The position numbers and the translations under genes were made by a program. Positions 44,012 to 52,090 of a DNA stretch of 64,000 nt are shown here, piece after piece. Source of the stretch: Pimelobacter simplex (GTDB lineage Bacteria; Actinomycetota; Actinomycetes; Propionibacteriales; Nocardioidaceae). The stretch covers positions 434,001 to 498,000 of the forward strand of contig NZ_FOUK01000003.1 in the NCBI RefSeq assembly GCF_900114845.1. Reading direction: 5' to 3'. How positions within the stretch are numbered: the first letter of the stretch is position 1; every line of letters begins with the position of its first letter. The notes under the pieces were generated by a model that worked only from the letters and a program-made list of their open reading frames with translations, made no database searches and was not told the origin of the DNA.

Positions 44012-44943
44012 GCGACCGCAGCAACATCGAGTGGACCGACGCCACCTGGAACCCGGTCACGGGCTGCACGAAGGTGTCGCCCGGGTGCGACCACTGCTAC
44101 GCCGAGACCCTGGCCGAGCGGTTCCGCGGCACGCCCGGCCACTACTACGAGCAGGGCTTCGACGTCGTGCTCCGGCCGACCAAGCTCGAGCAGCCGCTGC
44201 GGTGGACACGGCCGCGGCGGATCTTCGTCAACAGCATGAGCGACCTGTTCCACGACGAGATCTCGGACGAGTTCATCGTCCGCGTGTTCGCCGTCATGGC
44301 GCTGGCCGGCCAGCACACCTTCCAGCTCCTCACGAAGCGCCACGGGCGGATGCGGGCGCTCCTCAACGAGCGGCGACTGATCGACACGCCGAACGGCTGG
44401 CTCTCGTTCGAGGACGCGGTCCGCAACGTCGCGTTCAACGAGCGAAACCGCCTCTGCTCGAACGGCGTCCTGCCAGCCAGCACGCCGAACCCGGACGATC
44501 TGCCGTGGCCGCTGTCGAACGTCTGGCTCGGCGTCTCGGTCGAGAACCAGCAGTGGGCCGACATCCGGATCCCCGCGCTGCTCGCCACGCCGGCCGCGGT
44601 CAGGTTCCTCTCGATGGAGCCGCTCCTCGGGCCCGTCGAGCTGCGCACCTGGCTCGGGTGCCCGTGCAGCTGCGCGGACCCCAACTACGCCGCCGACCTG
44701 GACTGGGTGATCGTCGGCGGCGAGTCCGGCCGCGGCGCCCGGCCGATGCAGCCGGCCTGGGTGCGTTCCCTACGCGATCAGTGCGTGCGGGCGAGCGTCG
44801 CGTTCCACTTCAAGCAGTGGGGCTCCTACGGCCTCGCCAACGCGACCGACCAGCCCGACCAGATGATCCGCATGAACAAGAGGGCCGCCGGCCGCGAGCT
44901 CGACGGACGCACCTGGGACGAGTTCCCGGAGGTGACCCGGTGA
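44008..44943 (+). CDS. DUF5131 (phage Gp37/Gp68) family protein
   Basis: 311 aa. Starts IEWTDATWNPVTGCTKVSPG followed by CDHCYAETLAERF, the Cys-rich signature of Gp37/Gp68 (DUF5131) proteins, which look like relatives of radical-SAM enzymes; later NSMSDLFHDE, FQLLTKRHGRM and DWVIVGGESG are family motifs. Often paired elsewhere with a three-Cys-motif partner (TcmP), which is not seen here. Function unknown; probably nucleic-acid or nucleotide modification. Confidence 0.88.
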   Translation: MSDRSNIEWTDATWNPVTGCTKVSPGCDHCYAETLAERFRGTPGHYYEQGFDVVLRPTKLEQPLRWTRPRRIFVNSMSDLFHDEISDEFIVRVFAVMALAGQHTFQLLTKRHGRMRALLNERRLIDTPNGWLSFEDAVRNVAFNERNRLCSNGVLPASTPNPDDLPWPLSNVWLGVSVENQQWADIRIPALLATPAAVRFLSMEPLLGPVELRTWLGCPCSCADPNYAADLDWVIVGGESGRGARPMQPAWVRSLRDQCVRASVAFHFKQWGSYGLANATDQPDQMIRMNKRAAGRELDGRTWDEFPEVTR

Positions 44944-45401
44944 GCGAGCACCTGGTCGACATCCCCGACGAGCGAGCGACCTACCAGATGCAGTCGTGGA
45001 GCCACGCCGACGCCTGCACCTGCCCCATCGCGCGCGACGGACATCTGCCCGGGTGCCCGTACCCAACCACCAGGCACTACTGGGAGCCGATGGAGAACGG
45101 TGCCGCGAAGGCACGCTGGAAGCCGAAGCGGGATGCCCGTGCCGCGGTCATGCAGGCCGCTCGGTGGGCAGGTGCCGTCGTCGGCCTCGGGATCCCCGCG
45201 ATGCAGGTCGTCGAGCTGCCGTCCGGGCGCGTGATCTGGCGCGACTCAGCGCGATACCCGGCCGCGGGCGCGCCGGTCGCGCCACCGTGGCAGGCCGAGG
45301 CGTACGACGCGGCCCGCGTCGAGCAGCGCGTCGAGGACGGCGAGGACGCGGCACCGCCCTCCGTCGTGCTCGTCTCCACCACGCAGGCGGTGCTCTTCTG
45401 A
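44940..45401 (+). CDS. Phage protein of unknown function
   Basis: 153 aa; not recognised. N-terminal CTCPIARDGHLPGCP could bind metal. GTG 44940 in a GTGA overlap with the DUF5131 gene. Confidence 0.58.
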   Translation: MSEHLVDIPDERATYQMQSWSHADACTCPIARDGHLPGCPYPTTRHYWEPMENGAAKARWKPKRDARAAVMQAARWAGAVVGLGIPAMQVVELPSGRVIWRDSARYPAAGAPVAPPWQAEAYDAARVEQRVEDGEDAAPPSVVLVSTTQAVLF

Positions 45402-45817
45402 TGCCGCGCCTGATGTCCGTGACGCTCACCAAGGACGCCGTCATCGAGCGCCGCAAGACCGAGACCCGCCGCGGCGGCTGGACCATGCTCCGCCCCGGCG
45501 ACCGGCTCACCCTCTGCGAGAAGGTCATGGGCCGCAAGGCCGGCGAGCCCCTCGTGCGGATCGTCGACGTCGAGGTCGTCGCCACCCGCCGCGAGCCCCT
45601 GAACGCGATCACCGACGACGCCGTCGCCCGCGAGGGGTTCACGGCCGCCGACCTCCGCGAGTTCCTGCCGCTCGACTGGCCCGCCCGTGGCGCGCTTGCC
45701 CGCGCGTTCGTCGCGTTCTTCACCAAGCACATGGGCGGCGCCGTCGACCAGGAGGTCACCGTCATCACCTGGCGCTACCTCGACACCGCCGCCGACTCGA
45801 CGGGCGGTGCGCCGTGA
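45401..45817 (+). CDS. ASCH/PUA-like domain protein
   Basis: 138 aa. SVTLTKDAVIERRKTETRR ... LRPGDRLTLCEKVMGRK ... VRIVDVEVVATRREPL followed by ITDDAVAREGF match the ASCH domain, a PUA-like RNA-binding fold; lengths agree. Sits directly after the DUF5131 gene pair, suggesting a shared RNA-related role. Confidence 0.75.
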   Translation: MPRLMSVTLTKDAVIERRKTETRRGGWTMLRPGDRLTLCEKVMGRKAGEPLVRIVDVEVVATRREPLNAITDDAVAREGFTAADLREFLPLDWPARGALARAFVAFFTKHMGGAVDQEVTVITWRYLDTAADSTGGAP

Positions 45818-45912
45818 ACGAGTACTTCATCGTCGGCTCCCTGATCGTCGCGGTCCTCGCCACCGCCCTCCCCCTCATCGTCTGGCTCGACCGAGAGGAC
45901 ACCCGCCGATGA
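45814..45912 (+). CDS. 32-aa single-span membrane peptide
   Basis: GTG 45814 to TGA 45912, with 4-nt overlaps at both ends, which supports it being real despite its size. Sequence starts MNEYFIVGSLIVAVLATALP, a single membrane helix, and ends in charged DREDTRR. Topology N-out/C-in expected. Possibly a holin-like or inhibitory micropeptide, or just a small phage membrane protein. Confidence 0.6.
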   Translation: MNEYFIVGSLIVAVLATALPLIVWLDREDTRR

Positions 45913-46412
45913 CCACCCTCACCATCCACGCCGTCGGGACCCCCGCGCCCGCTGGATCCAAGCGCGCGTTCGTCGTCAACGGCCGCGCCCGCATGGTCGA
46001 GTCCAGCAGCAAGGTGCGGCCCTGGTGGCAGGCCGTCGCCGGCGCCACCCAAGAGGCGCTGCCTGACGGCTGGACCCCGATCGCCGGGCCCGTGCGCGTC
46101 AGCATCGAGTTCTTCCTCGCCCGGCCCCGCTACCACTACGGCACCGGGAAGAACGCCAGCCGGCTCAAGCCGACCGCGCCGTCGTACGCCGACAAGAAGC
46201 CGGACACCGACAAGCTCGAGCGCACCGTTCTGGACGCCCTCAAGGCCGCCGGCGTGTACCTCGACGACTGCCAGGTCGTCGATCTGCACGGGGTGAAGCG
46301 CTACGCCGACGCCGCCACGGGCGCCCGGATCGCCGTCACCCCGCTCACTGGCCCGACGCCCACCGTGTCGGTAGTCGAGGAGCCAACCCGGGCCGAGGGA
46401 GTGCTGTTCTGA
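45909..46412 (+). CDS. RusA-like Holliday junction resolvase
   Basis: 167 aa. VGTPAPAGSKRAFV start and the signature PDTDKLERTVLDALKAAGVY followed by LDDCQVVDL carry the catalytic acidic residues of RusA-type endonucleases. Resolves recombination intermediates during phage replication. ATG 45909 overlaps the micropeptide gene; stop overlaps the next gene (TGATG). Confidence 0.88.
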   Translation: MTTLTIHAVGTPAPAGSKRAFVVNGRARMVESSSKVRPWWQAVAGATQEALPDGWTPIAGPVRVSIEFFLARPRYHYGTGKNASRLKPTAPSYADKKPDTDKLERTVLDALKAAGVYLDDCQVVDLHGVKRYADAATGARIAVTPLTGPTPTVSVVEEPTRAEGVLF

Positions 46413-47695
46413 TGGTCCAGGTCCTCGGCAACGCCACCACCGGCGGCAACTACACCGACATGCCGCCCGTCGACCTCCCCCGCGACACCAGCACGATCCG
46501 CGCGGCCCACCAGCCCTGGTGTGCCGACTGCAAGCGCAAGGGCCGCGAGCTCGACGACGACGGCCGGTGCCCGCAGTGCGCCCGCGCGGCCATCACGCGC
46601 GCCGAAGGCGCCGCCCGCCGCGCGGCGGCCGAGGAGGCGCAGCAGGCCGCCGAGAAGGCCGCCCGAGCGACCACCACGAAACGACCAGCACCGACTCCTG
46701 CGCCGGCCCCCACCAAGCCGGCGACCACCGAGCTGCCCACGGAGGGGAAGCAGGGCAAGCCCACGACGCGGAGTAGCGCACCGCGGGCGACATCGACCAG
46801 CGACGTGCGAAGCACACCGGGCAGGGCTCCCGGCGCTGGTTCCTCCACCACCCAGGGGAAGAACCCGCCGGCGGCGCAGGAGACGCGCCCTGTCGTCGCC
46901 GGCGGCCCCTCCAAGCCGGTCGAGAATCGCCAACCGCCGGCCCCCTCCCGCCCGACCGCCAGCCAGATCCTCGACGCCCAGGTCGACCACGCCGGGCAGC
47001 TCCTGCGCTCGACGGCCAGCCACCCGCACCCCGCCGTTGCGGCCGCGCGCGCGGCGGTCGTCGCGGCCCTCGAGGCGCTCCACCTGCTCGCCGAGCTCAC
47101 CCCAGCCGCGCCGCCCGCGCCGCCCCCGCCGGCGACGCCTGCTGTCGACGCCGCGGCACCCCGGCCGACGCCGGCGACCCCGCAGCGTCGCTCCGGGCCA
47201 GAGCGGATGGTGCTCCCCGCCGAGCAGATCGTCGCCGCGTACCGGGCCGGCCAGACCACCGGCGAGATCGCCGCGGCCCACGGCTGCAGCGCGCCGACCA
47301 TCGGCCGGCTCCTCGAGGAGCACGGCGTCCCGCGACGCGGCGCCCCCGTCCCCCGCTCGGCGGACCTGGTCGAGCAGGTCCGCCGGCTCTACGTCGACGA
47401 GAACCTCACCCAGATCGAGGTGGGCCAGCGCCTCGGGATCGGGCTCAAGGTCGTCCAGTCCGTGATGGCCAAGGCCGACATCGAGCGCCGCCCCGCCAAG
47501 GCCCGCCAAGGCGCCGACAACGCCAGAACGCTCAAGCAGCGCATCGCCGACCTTCACACCACCGCGGCCGAGATCAAGCTCTGGGCCATCGCTGCTGGCC
47601 ACCTCCCCGCAATGCACCGCGGCCTCCCCGCGCGCGCTCTCGTCGAGAAGTTCGCCGCCGCCCACGCCACCAGCTCCCCCACCCCTTCCGCCTGA
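46412..47695 (+). CDS. Multi-HTH phage protein with C-terminal Lsr2-like domain
   Basis: 427 aa. N-terminal zinc ribbon (WCADCKRKG ... CPQCARAA), a Thr/Pro/Ala-rich disordered linker (about residues 75-175), a helical segment, two helix-turn-helix motifs (EIAAAHGCSAPTIGRLLEEHGV and QIEVGQRLGIGLKVVQSVM), and a C-terminal helix pair AEIKLWAIAAGHLPAMHRGL that fits the Lsr2 DNA-binding pattern W-A-x3-G-H-x4-R-G-x-P. Probably a DNA-bridging regulator; this reading is inference. Confidence 0.7.
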   Translation: MVQVLGNATTGGNYTDMPPVDLPRDTSTIRAAHQPWCADCKRKGRELDDDGRCPQCARAAITRAEGAARRAAAEEAQQAAEKAARATTTKRPAPTPAPAPTKPATTELPTEGKQGKPTTRSSAPRATSTSDVRSTPGRAPGAGSSTTQGKNPPAAQETRPVVAGGPSKPVENRQPPAPSRPTASQILDAQVDHAGQLLRSTASHPHPAVAAARAAVVAALEALHLLAELTPAAPPAPPPPATPAVDAAAPRPTPATPQRRSGPERMVLPAEQIVAAYRAGQTTGEIAAAHGCSAPTIGRLLEEHGVPRRGAPVPRSADLVEQVRRLYVDENLTQIEVGQRLGIGLKVVQSVMAKADIERRPAKARQGADNARTLKQRIADLHTTAAEIKLWAIAAGHLPAMHRGLPARALVEKFAAAHATSSPTPSA

Positions 47696-47713
47696 CCCGA
47701 GAGGAACACCCCC

Positions 47714-48136
47714 TTGCTGCCCACCATCACCATCGACGGCCGCCTCGTCGCCGACCCCGAGCTCCGCTTCACCCCCGCAGGCAAGCCCGTCTGCTCCATG
47801 CGCGTCGCCGCCAACGACTCCCGCCGCCTCGACGACGGCTCCTACGAGAACCTCGAGCAGATCTTCGTCAACGTCTCCCTCTGGGAGCAGGCTGCCGAGC
47901 CCGCCGCGGAGGCCTTCCGCCGAGGCGACCGGGTGCTGGTCACCGGTCGCATCTACCAGCGCGAGTACGAGACCCGCGACGGCGGCAAGGGCACCTCGCT
48001 CGAGATCAAGTTCCCCACCATCGCCAAGGTCCCCGCGGCCGCACGGCCCGCCCAGGGCGCCCAGCAGCGCACGGCCGCCACCTCGACGAACGCCGGCTGG
48101 GACACCCCGCCGGCCACCGACGAGCCCCCGTTCTGA
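47714..48136 (+). CDS. ssb: Single-stranded DNA-binding protein
   Basis: 140 aa. OB-fold with ITIDGRLVADPELRFTPAGKPVCSMRVA, QIFVNVSLWEQAAE and GDRVLVTGRIYQREYE; acidic tip DEPPF for partner docking. TTG 47714 is the start, preceded by GAGAGGA. Coats ssDNA in phage recombination and replication. Confidence 0.92.
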   Translation: MLPTITIDGRLVADPELRFTPAGKPVCSMRVAANDSRRLDDGSYENLEQIFVNVSLWEQAAEPAAEAFRRGDRVLVTGRIYQREYETRDGGKGTSLEIKFPTIAKVPAAARPAQGAQQRTAATSTNAGWDTPPATDEPPF

Positions 48137-48182
48137 CCCACCGAGATCCGTCCTCACCAACCACCGAAGGAGCACCACCCGC

Positions 48183-48785
48183 ATGACCACCACCGCCAAG
48201 ATCGCCTCCAAGGGCACCAGCAACACCGGCATCACCGAGGACCTCGCCAAGCGCTGCCACGACCAGCTCGGCAAGAAGGTGCTCGCCGTCGTTGAGCTCG
48301 TCGCCGAGTCCCGCTCGGAGAAGCGCAGCGGCGACGAGGCCGTCTCCCTGTCCATCCTCACCATCGAGCCGGCCCCCGACTCCACCACCGAGGAGCACCT
48401 CCGCAACCTCGCCCGGTCCTTCCACTACGAGCGCCAGCTCGCCGCCGGCGAAGCCCCCACCCTCGAGTACGGCGACGGCCCCACCGAGCCCCACCTCGCC
48501 GCCGTCGTCGAGGCCGGCGCCCGCCACGAGCCACACCCCTACCTCTCCTCGACCCTCTCGATCGACGACTCCGAGCACGGCCCGGTCTGCGACCGCTGCG
48601 GCCAGATCGAGAGCGCCGCGGTGCACGCCGACCGCAGCGGCCTCGAGGACCCGTTCTCCGTGAGCACCACCAGCAGCGCCGCCGAGCCGGACGACCCAGA
48701 CGACGACGAGCACGAGGACGACCAGGACGACCAGGACGAGGACGCCCTCATCGACAACCCCGACTTCCCCGGCCCCGCCGCCTGA
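48183..48785 (+). CDS. Acidic phage protein of unknown function
   Basis: 200 aa; not recognised. N-terminal helical/beta region (DLAKRCHDQLGKKVLAVVELV), a CDRCG pair in the middle, and a very acidic tail (DDDEHEDDQDDQDED). The tail resembles DNA-mimicking or SSB-like interaction tails. ATG 48183 with AAGGAG upstream. Between SSB and the replicative ATPase. Confidence 0.65.
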   Translation: MTTTAKIASKGTSNTGITEDLAKRCHDQLGKKVLAVVELVAESRSEKRSGDEAVSLSILTIEPAPDSTTEEHLRNLARSFHYERQLAAGEAPTLEYGDGPTEPHLAAVVEAGARHEPHPYLSSTLSIDDSEHGPVCDRCGQIESAAVHADRSGLEDPFSVSTTSSAAEPDDPDDDEHEDDQDDQDEDALIDNPDFPGPAA

Positions 48786-48942
48786 GACCACCTGGCCCGG
48801 GGTCAACGAGTCCCCGAACTGTTCCTCGAAGGACGCCCACGACGCCGCACCTTTCCGGCCAGGCGTACCTGCCCCGGGCCAGGCACCACCCCTCCCCCGA
48901 CCACCACCCCGACCACCACCAGGCGAAGGAGCCACCGACACC

Positions 48943-50547
48943 GTGAGCGCCGACGGAACCCCACCCCGTCACCACCTCCACGCCGTCGACCACCCCACCG
49001 GGACCGACGAGCCGCCCTTCGACCCTGACTACGACAAGCCGTTCGACGACCGACGCCCCGTCGCGTCCCGCGACGCCGAACGCGCCGTGCTCGGAGCCCT
49101 CCTCCTCGAGCCCACCCTCATCCCTGAACTCCGCGACGAGCTCACCGCCGCCGACTTCTACTGGCCCGAACACGCCACCGTCTGGCACGCCGTCCACGAC
49201 CTCGCCGACACCGGCCGCACCGTCGACGCCGTCCTCGTCGCCGACCACCTCATCCGCACCGGCGACATCCAGCGCATCGGCGGCGCCACCTACCTCCACG
49301 ACCTCATGCAGGCCTGCGCCATCCCCGCGAACGCCGGCCACTACGCCACCATCGTCCGCGACACCGCCCGCCTCCGCGGCGTCGCCACCATCGGCCAACG
49401 CTTCCTCCAGCTCGCCCGCACCGGCGACCCCAGCAGCGTCACGATGCAGGTCGAGACCGCCTACGAAGAGCTCGAGCAGATCGTCACCCGCTGGGGCCCC
49501 GCCACCCACAACGGCACCGGCCTCATCGACCTCTCCTGGGTCAACGGCGGCACCCCGCCCGTCGTCGACCCGCCCACCGTCTGCCGCCGCGTCGACGGCG
49601 CCGCCCTCTTCTACGCCGGCAAGGTCAACGGCATCTTCGGGGACCCCGAGTGCGGCAAGACCTGGCTCGCCCAAGCCGCCATCGTCGAAGCCCTCAACGC
49701 CGGCGACACCGCCGCCATGGTCGACGTCGACCACAACGGCCCCAACCACACCGCCGCCCGCCTCCTCCTCCTCGGCGCCCGCCTCGAGCACATCGCCGAC
49801 TCCACCCGCTTCCGCTACTACCAGCCCGAAGACGGCCCCGAGCTCCGCGCCGCCATCGACGACGTCGTCCGCCACGCCCCCGACGTCGTCCTCATCGACT
49901 CCATCGGCGAAGCGATCCCCATGCTCGGCGCCAACACCAACGACGGCGACGAGATCTCCGGCGTCATGCGGCTCCTCTGCACCCGACCAGCCGACGCGGG
50001 CTCCTGCGTCATCACCATCGACCACCTCCCCAAGTCGACCGAGGCCCGAACCAGCGGCTACGCCATCGGGTCCATCGCGAAGAAGCGCATGATCCGCGGC
50101 ACCTACCTCCGCGCCGAAGCCCGCACCCAGCCCGCCCCCGGCCAGATCGGCCGCATCACCCTCCGCATCGAGAAGGACACCGCCGGCGAACTCCGCAAGG
50201 CCTCCGGCGGCGGCTACGCCGGCACCCTCACCCTCGACTCCACCCGCTCCGAGACCCACGGCATCACCAACTGGTCCATCGCCCGCGAGGAAGCCCCCAA
50301 GAACGACGACGGCACCTTCCGCCCCACCAAGCTCATGGAGGCCATCAGCCGCTACGTCGAAGACAACGACCAGTGCACCCAGCGCGACATCGAGAACGAC
50401 GTCGCCGGCAAGGGCACCTACCTCCGCCACGCCCTCAAGCTCCTCGTCACCGAGGGCTTCATCTCCACCATCCCCGGAGCCCGGAACTCCCGACTCCACC
50501 ACTCCATCGCCCTGTACCGAGAGGCCGAAGATGACCACGTCGCCTGA
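48943..50547 (+). CDS. DnaB-N/RepA-like replication ATPase
   Basis: 534 aa. Residues about 40-145 are a DnaB N-terminal domain (DAERAVLGALLLEPTLIPEL); from about 185 a RecA/RepA-type ATPase with Walker A GDPECGKTW (about 232) and Walker B DVVLIDSIGE (about 310), then a C-terminal wHTH-like region (CTQRDIENDVAGKGTYLRHAL). Such fusions act as phage replicative helicase or loader. GTG 48943; stop region overlaps the next gene by 17 nt. The 157-nt gap before it holds C-rich repeats only. Confidence 0.85.
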   Translation: MSADGTPPRHHLHAVDHPTGTDEPPFDPDYDKPFDDRRPVASRDAERAVLGALLLEPTLIPELRDELTAADFYWPEHATVWHAVHDLADTGRTVDAVLVADHLIRTGDIQRIGGATYLHDLMQACAIPANAGHYATIVRDTARLRGVATIGQRFLQLARTGDPSSVTMQVETAYEELEQIVTRWGPATHNGTGLIDLSWVNGGTPPVVDPPTVCRRVDGAALFYAGKVNGIFGDPECGKTWLAQAAIVEALNAGDTAAMVDVDHNGPNHTAARLLLLGARLEHIADSTRFRYYQPEDGPELRAAIDDVVRHAPDVVLIDSIGEAIPMLGANTNDGDEISGVMRLLCTRPADAGSCVITIDHLPKSTEARTSGYAIGSIAKKRMIRGTYLRAEARTQPAPGQIGRITLRIEKDTAGELRKASGGGYAGTLTLDSTRSETHGITNWSIAREEAPKNDDGTFRPTKLMEAISRYVEDNDQCTQRDIENDVAGKGTYLRHALKLLVTEGFISTIPGARNSRLHHSIALYREAEDDHVA

Positions 50548-51445
50548 CCCCACCAACCAGCCCAACGACTGCGTCCCTGAGTGCGTCCCTGACTGCGTCC
50601 CGACCGGCGCCAGGGCACCCCGCGAGTCGAGTGCGTCCCACGTCCCCCACTCTTACGAGGGGGACGCACTCAGCGAGCCCTCCAGGGACGCACTCGCCAG
50701 TGCGTCCCCCCGGCAGGACGAGCACCACCCACCGCCCGGCTTCAGCACCGGCAGCCAGTGGCTCCTCACCCCCCGCTGCCGCCCCGCCTGGATCGCGATC
50801 CTCGACCTCCTCGACGACGACCAGTGGCACCCCACCACCGACCTCGCACAGCTCATGCGCAACACCGCCGACCTCAACGACCAGACGATCCGGAACCACC
50901 TCCGATCCGCCAGCCGCCGCGGCTGGATCACCACCCGCCGAGGACGCACCCGACTCCGAGACCGCAACCTCATCGAGACCGCCCTCAACGCCACCGACCC
51001 CGAGCACCACGACGACGTCGACGGCCTCCGACCCGATGCGCCGGGCGACGGCCCTGGTCACCTCTTGGGCGTGGCCCGTGGCGGGATGGTGGGTGACGCT
51101 CGGAAGCGTGGTCGGGAGTCGGGCGGGCAGGTCCTCACTGCCCGGTCGGCGTCGGCCACCGCGCTGCTCGCCCAGCTCGAGGCGCTGCGGCTCCAGCTGC
51201 GCGACGTCGAGGAGAACCGGAACGACCTGGCGCGGAAGGTCGCCGACCAGCGCGCGACCCTCGATGCCCTCGTCGGCGCGGCCCGGCACCCGTTCAAGGG
51301 CCCGAACGACACCGACGCCTCGATGCTCCTCGCCGCAGCGCAGCGCCTCGACGGCGGAGACGAGCCGGGCGGGAGCCACACGAAGCAGACGGTCGCGCGC
51401 GTGCTCCGCGTCGTGGCTGGCGCCGTCGCCGCGGAAGGTGCCTGA
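50531..51445 (+). CDS. Putative phage replication initiator/wHTH protein carrying the origin array
   Basis: 304 aa. N-terminal CVPECVPDCVP repeats come from DNA-level repeats rather than a protein motif; residues about 80-150 form a winged helix (PAWIAILDLLDDDQWHPTTDLAQL...NDQTIRNHLRSASRRGWITTRRGR); then a long coiled coil (about 195-240, ALLAQLEALRLQLRDVEENRNDLARKVADQ). ATG 50531 lies inside the 3' end of the ATPase gene. Placement after a helicase-like gene with iterons in its own 5' end parallels lambda O. Confidence 0.65.
   Translation: MTTSPDPTNQPNDCVPECVPDCVPTGARAPRESSASHVPHSYEGDALSEPSRDALASASPRQDEHHPPPGFSTGSQWLLTPRCRPAWIAILDLLDDDQWHPTTDLAQLMRNTADLNDQTIRNHLRSASRRGWITTRRGRTRLRDRNLIETALNATDPEHHDDVDGLRPDAPGDGPGHLLGVARGGMVGDARKRGRESGGQVLTARSASATALLAQLEALRLQLRDVEENRNDLARKVADQRATLDALVGAARHPFKGPNDTDASMLLAAAQRLDGGDEPGGSHTKQTVARVLRVVAGAVAAEGA
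50568..50710. repeat. Iteron-like array (seven copies of TGCGTCCC), candidate replication origin
   Basis: TGCGTCCC at 50570, 50582 and 50594 (12-bp spacing, same strand), at 50632 and 50701, and as inverted GGGACGCA at 50661 and 50685. Copies 6 and 7 form a perfect 10-bp inverted repeat (AGTGCGTCCC / GGGACGCACT) with loop CGCC; copies 4 and 5 another. The copies are in different reading frames and orientations, so selection is on DNA. Located at the start of the gene following the replication ATPase. Confidence 0.7.
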
Positions 51446-51447
51446 CC

Positions 51448-51726
51448 ATGTGCGACGGCATGCTCAGCAGCTACTGCGACGGGACCTGCGCGACACCGCA
51501 GCCCGAGCCGACAGCGCACCCGCCGGCCGAGCACCGGGCTCGCCTCGAGCTCTTGCCCGTCGACCTGGCCTGCGGCCACCAGCGCCGCGTCGACCCCGGC
51601 ATCGGGTCGCTGGTCGTCGCGGGGCTCATCGACCACATGTGGTGCCTGCGCTGCGCCGCCGACCAGCCGACCGCCACCACTACGACCGACGGCGCCGCCG
51701 TCCACGAAGGAGACACCCATGCCTGA
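51448..51726 (+). CDS. Cys-containing phage protein of unknown function
   Basis: 92 aa; not recognised. Four to six Cys in pairs (MCDGML, YCDGTC, ACGHQ, CLRC) suggest zinc binding; typical of small actinophage zinc-ribbon proteins. Starts 2 nt after the preceding stop and overlaps the next gene by 8 nt. Confidence 0.6.
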   Translation: MCDGMLSSYCDGTCATPQPEPTAHPPAEHRARLELLPVDLACGHQRRVDPGIGSLVVAGLIDHMWCLRCAADQPTATTTTDGAAVHEGDTHA

Positions 51727-52090
51727 GACCCGCTACGCCCACGAGATCGAGCCACACCCCGGCGAGGGCGAGACCGTCCCCCTGGACCGCCTGGTGCGCT
51801 ACCACTATGCGCAGGCTCAGGCGTGGCACCTCGCGTTCGCCGAGGTCGTGGGCGACCAGGAGGTCGGCGCGCGGCTCGACTTCGCGCTTGGCCAGTTCCT
51901 CGGCCACGCCAGGAGCGCGTTCCTGCTCGATGCCCTCGCCCAGGGTCTCGCTGGCCAGGAGGCGGCTGATTGGGCCAGCGTCCGTAACCACAGTGAGTCC
52001 GCCGAGATCGTCTGGGAGCGGGCGGTGCACTACGGCCTGAACCCGGACGAGATCCGCTCCTACGAGACCCGGCGGAAGGATGAGCGATGA
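51719..52090 (+). CDS. Phage protein of unknown function
   Basis: 123 aa; not recognised, mostly helical (RYHYAQAQAWHLAFAEVV). ATG 51719; 4-nt overlap with the next gene. Confidence 0.58.
   Translation: MPETRYAHEIEPHPGEGETVPLDRLVRYHYAQAQAWHLAFAEVVGDQEVGARLDFALGQFLGHARSAFLLDALAQGLAGQEAADWASVRNHSESAEIVWERAVHYGLNPDEIRSYETRRKDER

Noticed and set aside
46301..48406. 701-codon minus-strand frame opposite RusA, Lsr2-like and ssb genes
   Set aside because: Gly/Arg/Val-rich shadow; the plus-strand genes have recognised domains and overlaps.
48786..48942. Repeat of CCGACCACCACC as an origin or operator
   Set aside because: Short C-rich low-complexity run of two copies; better explained by biased composition before the GTG start of the ATPase gene.
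48750..50565. 605-codon minus-strand frame opposite the DnaB/RepA-like gene
   Set aside because: Gly/Val/Asp/Glu repeats from antisense of Ala/Thr/Leu codons; no start signal.
50531..50640. Cys-Val-Pro repeats as a protein metal-binding motif
   Set aside because: The repeats arise from TGCGTCCC copies that continue in other frames and on the other strand, so selection is on DNA.
50568..50710. CRISPR array
   Set aside because: Repeat unit too short (8-10 bp), irregular spacing and mixed orientation, inside a coding region; no cas genes nearby.
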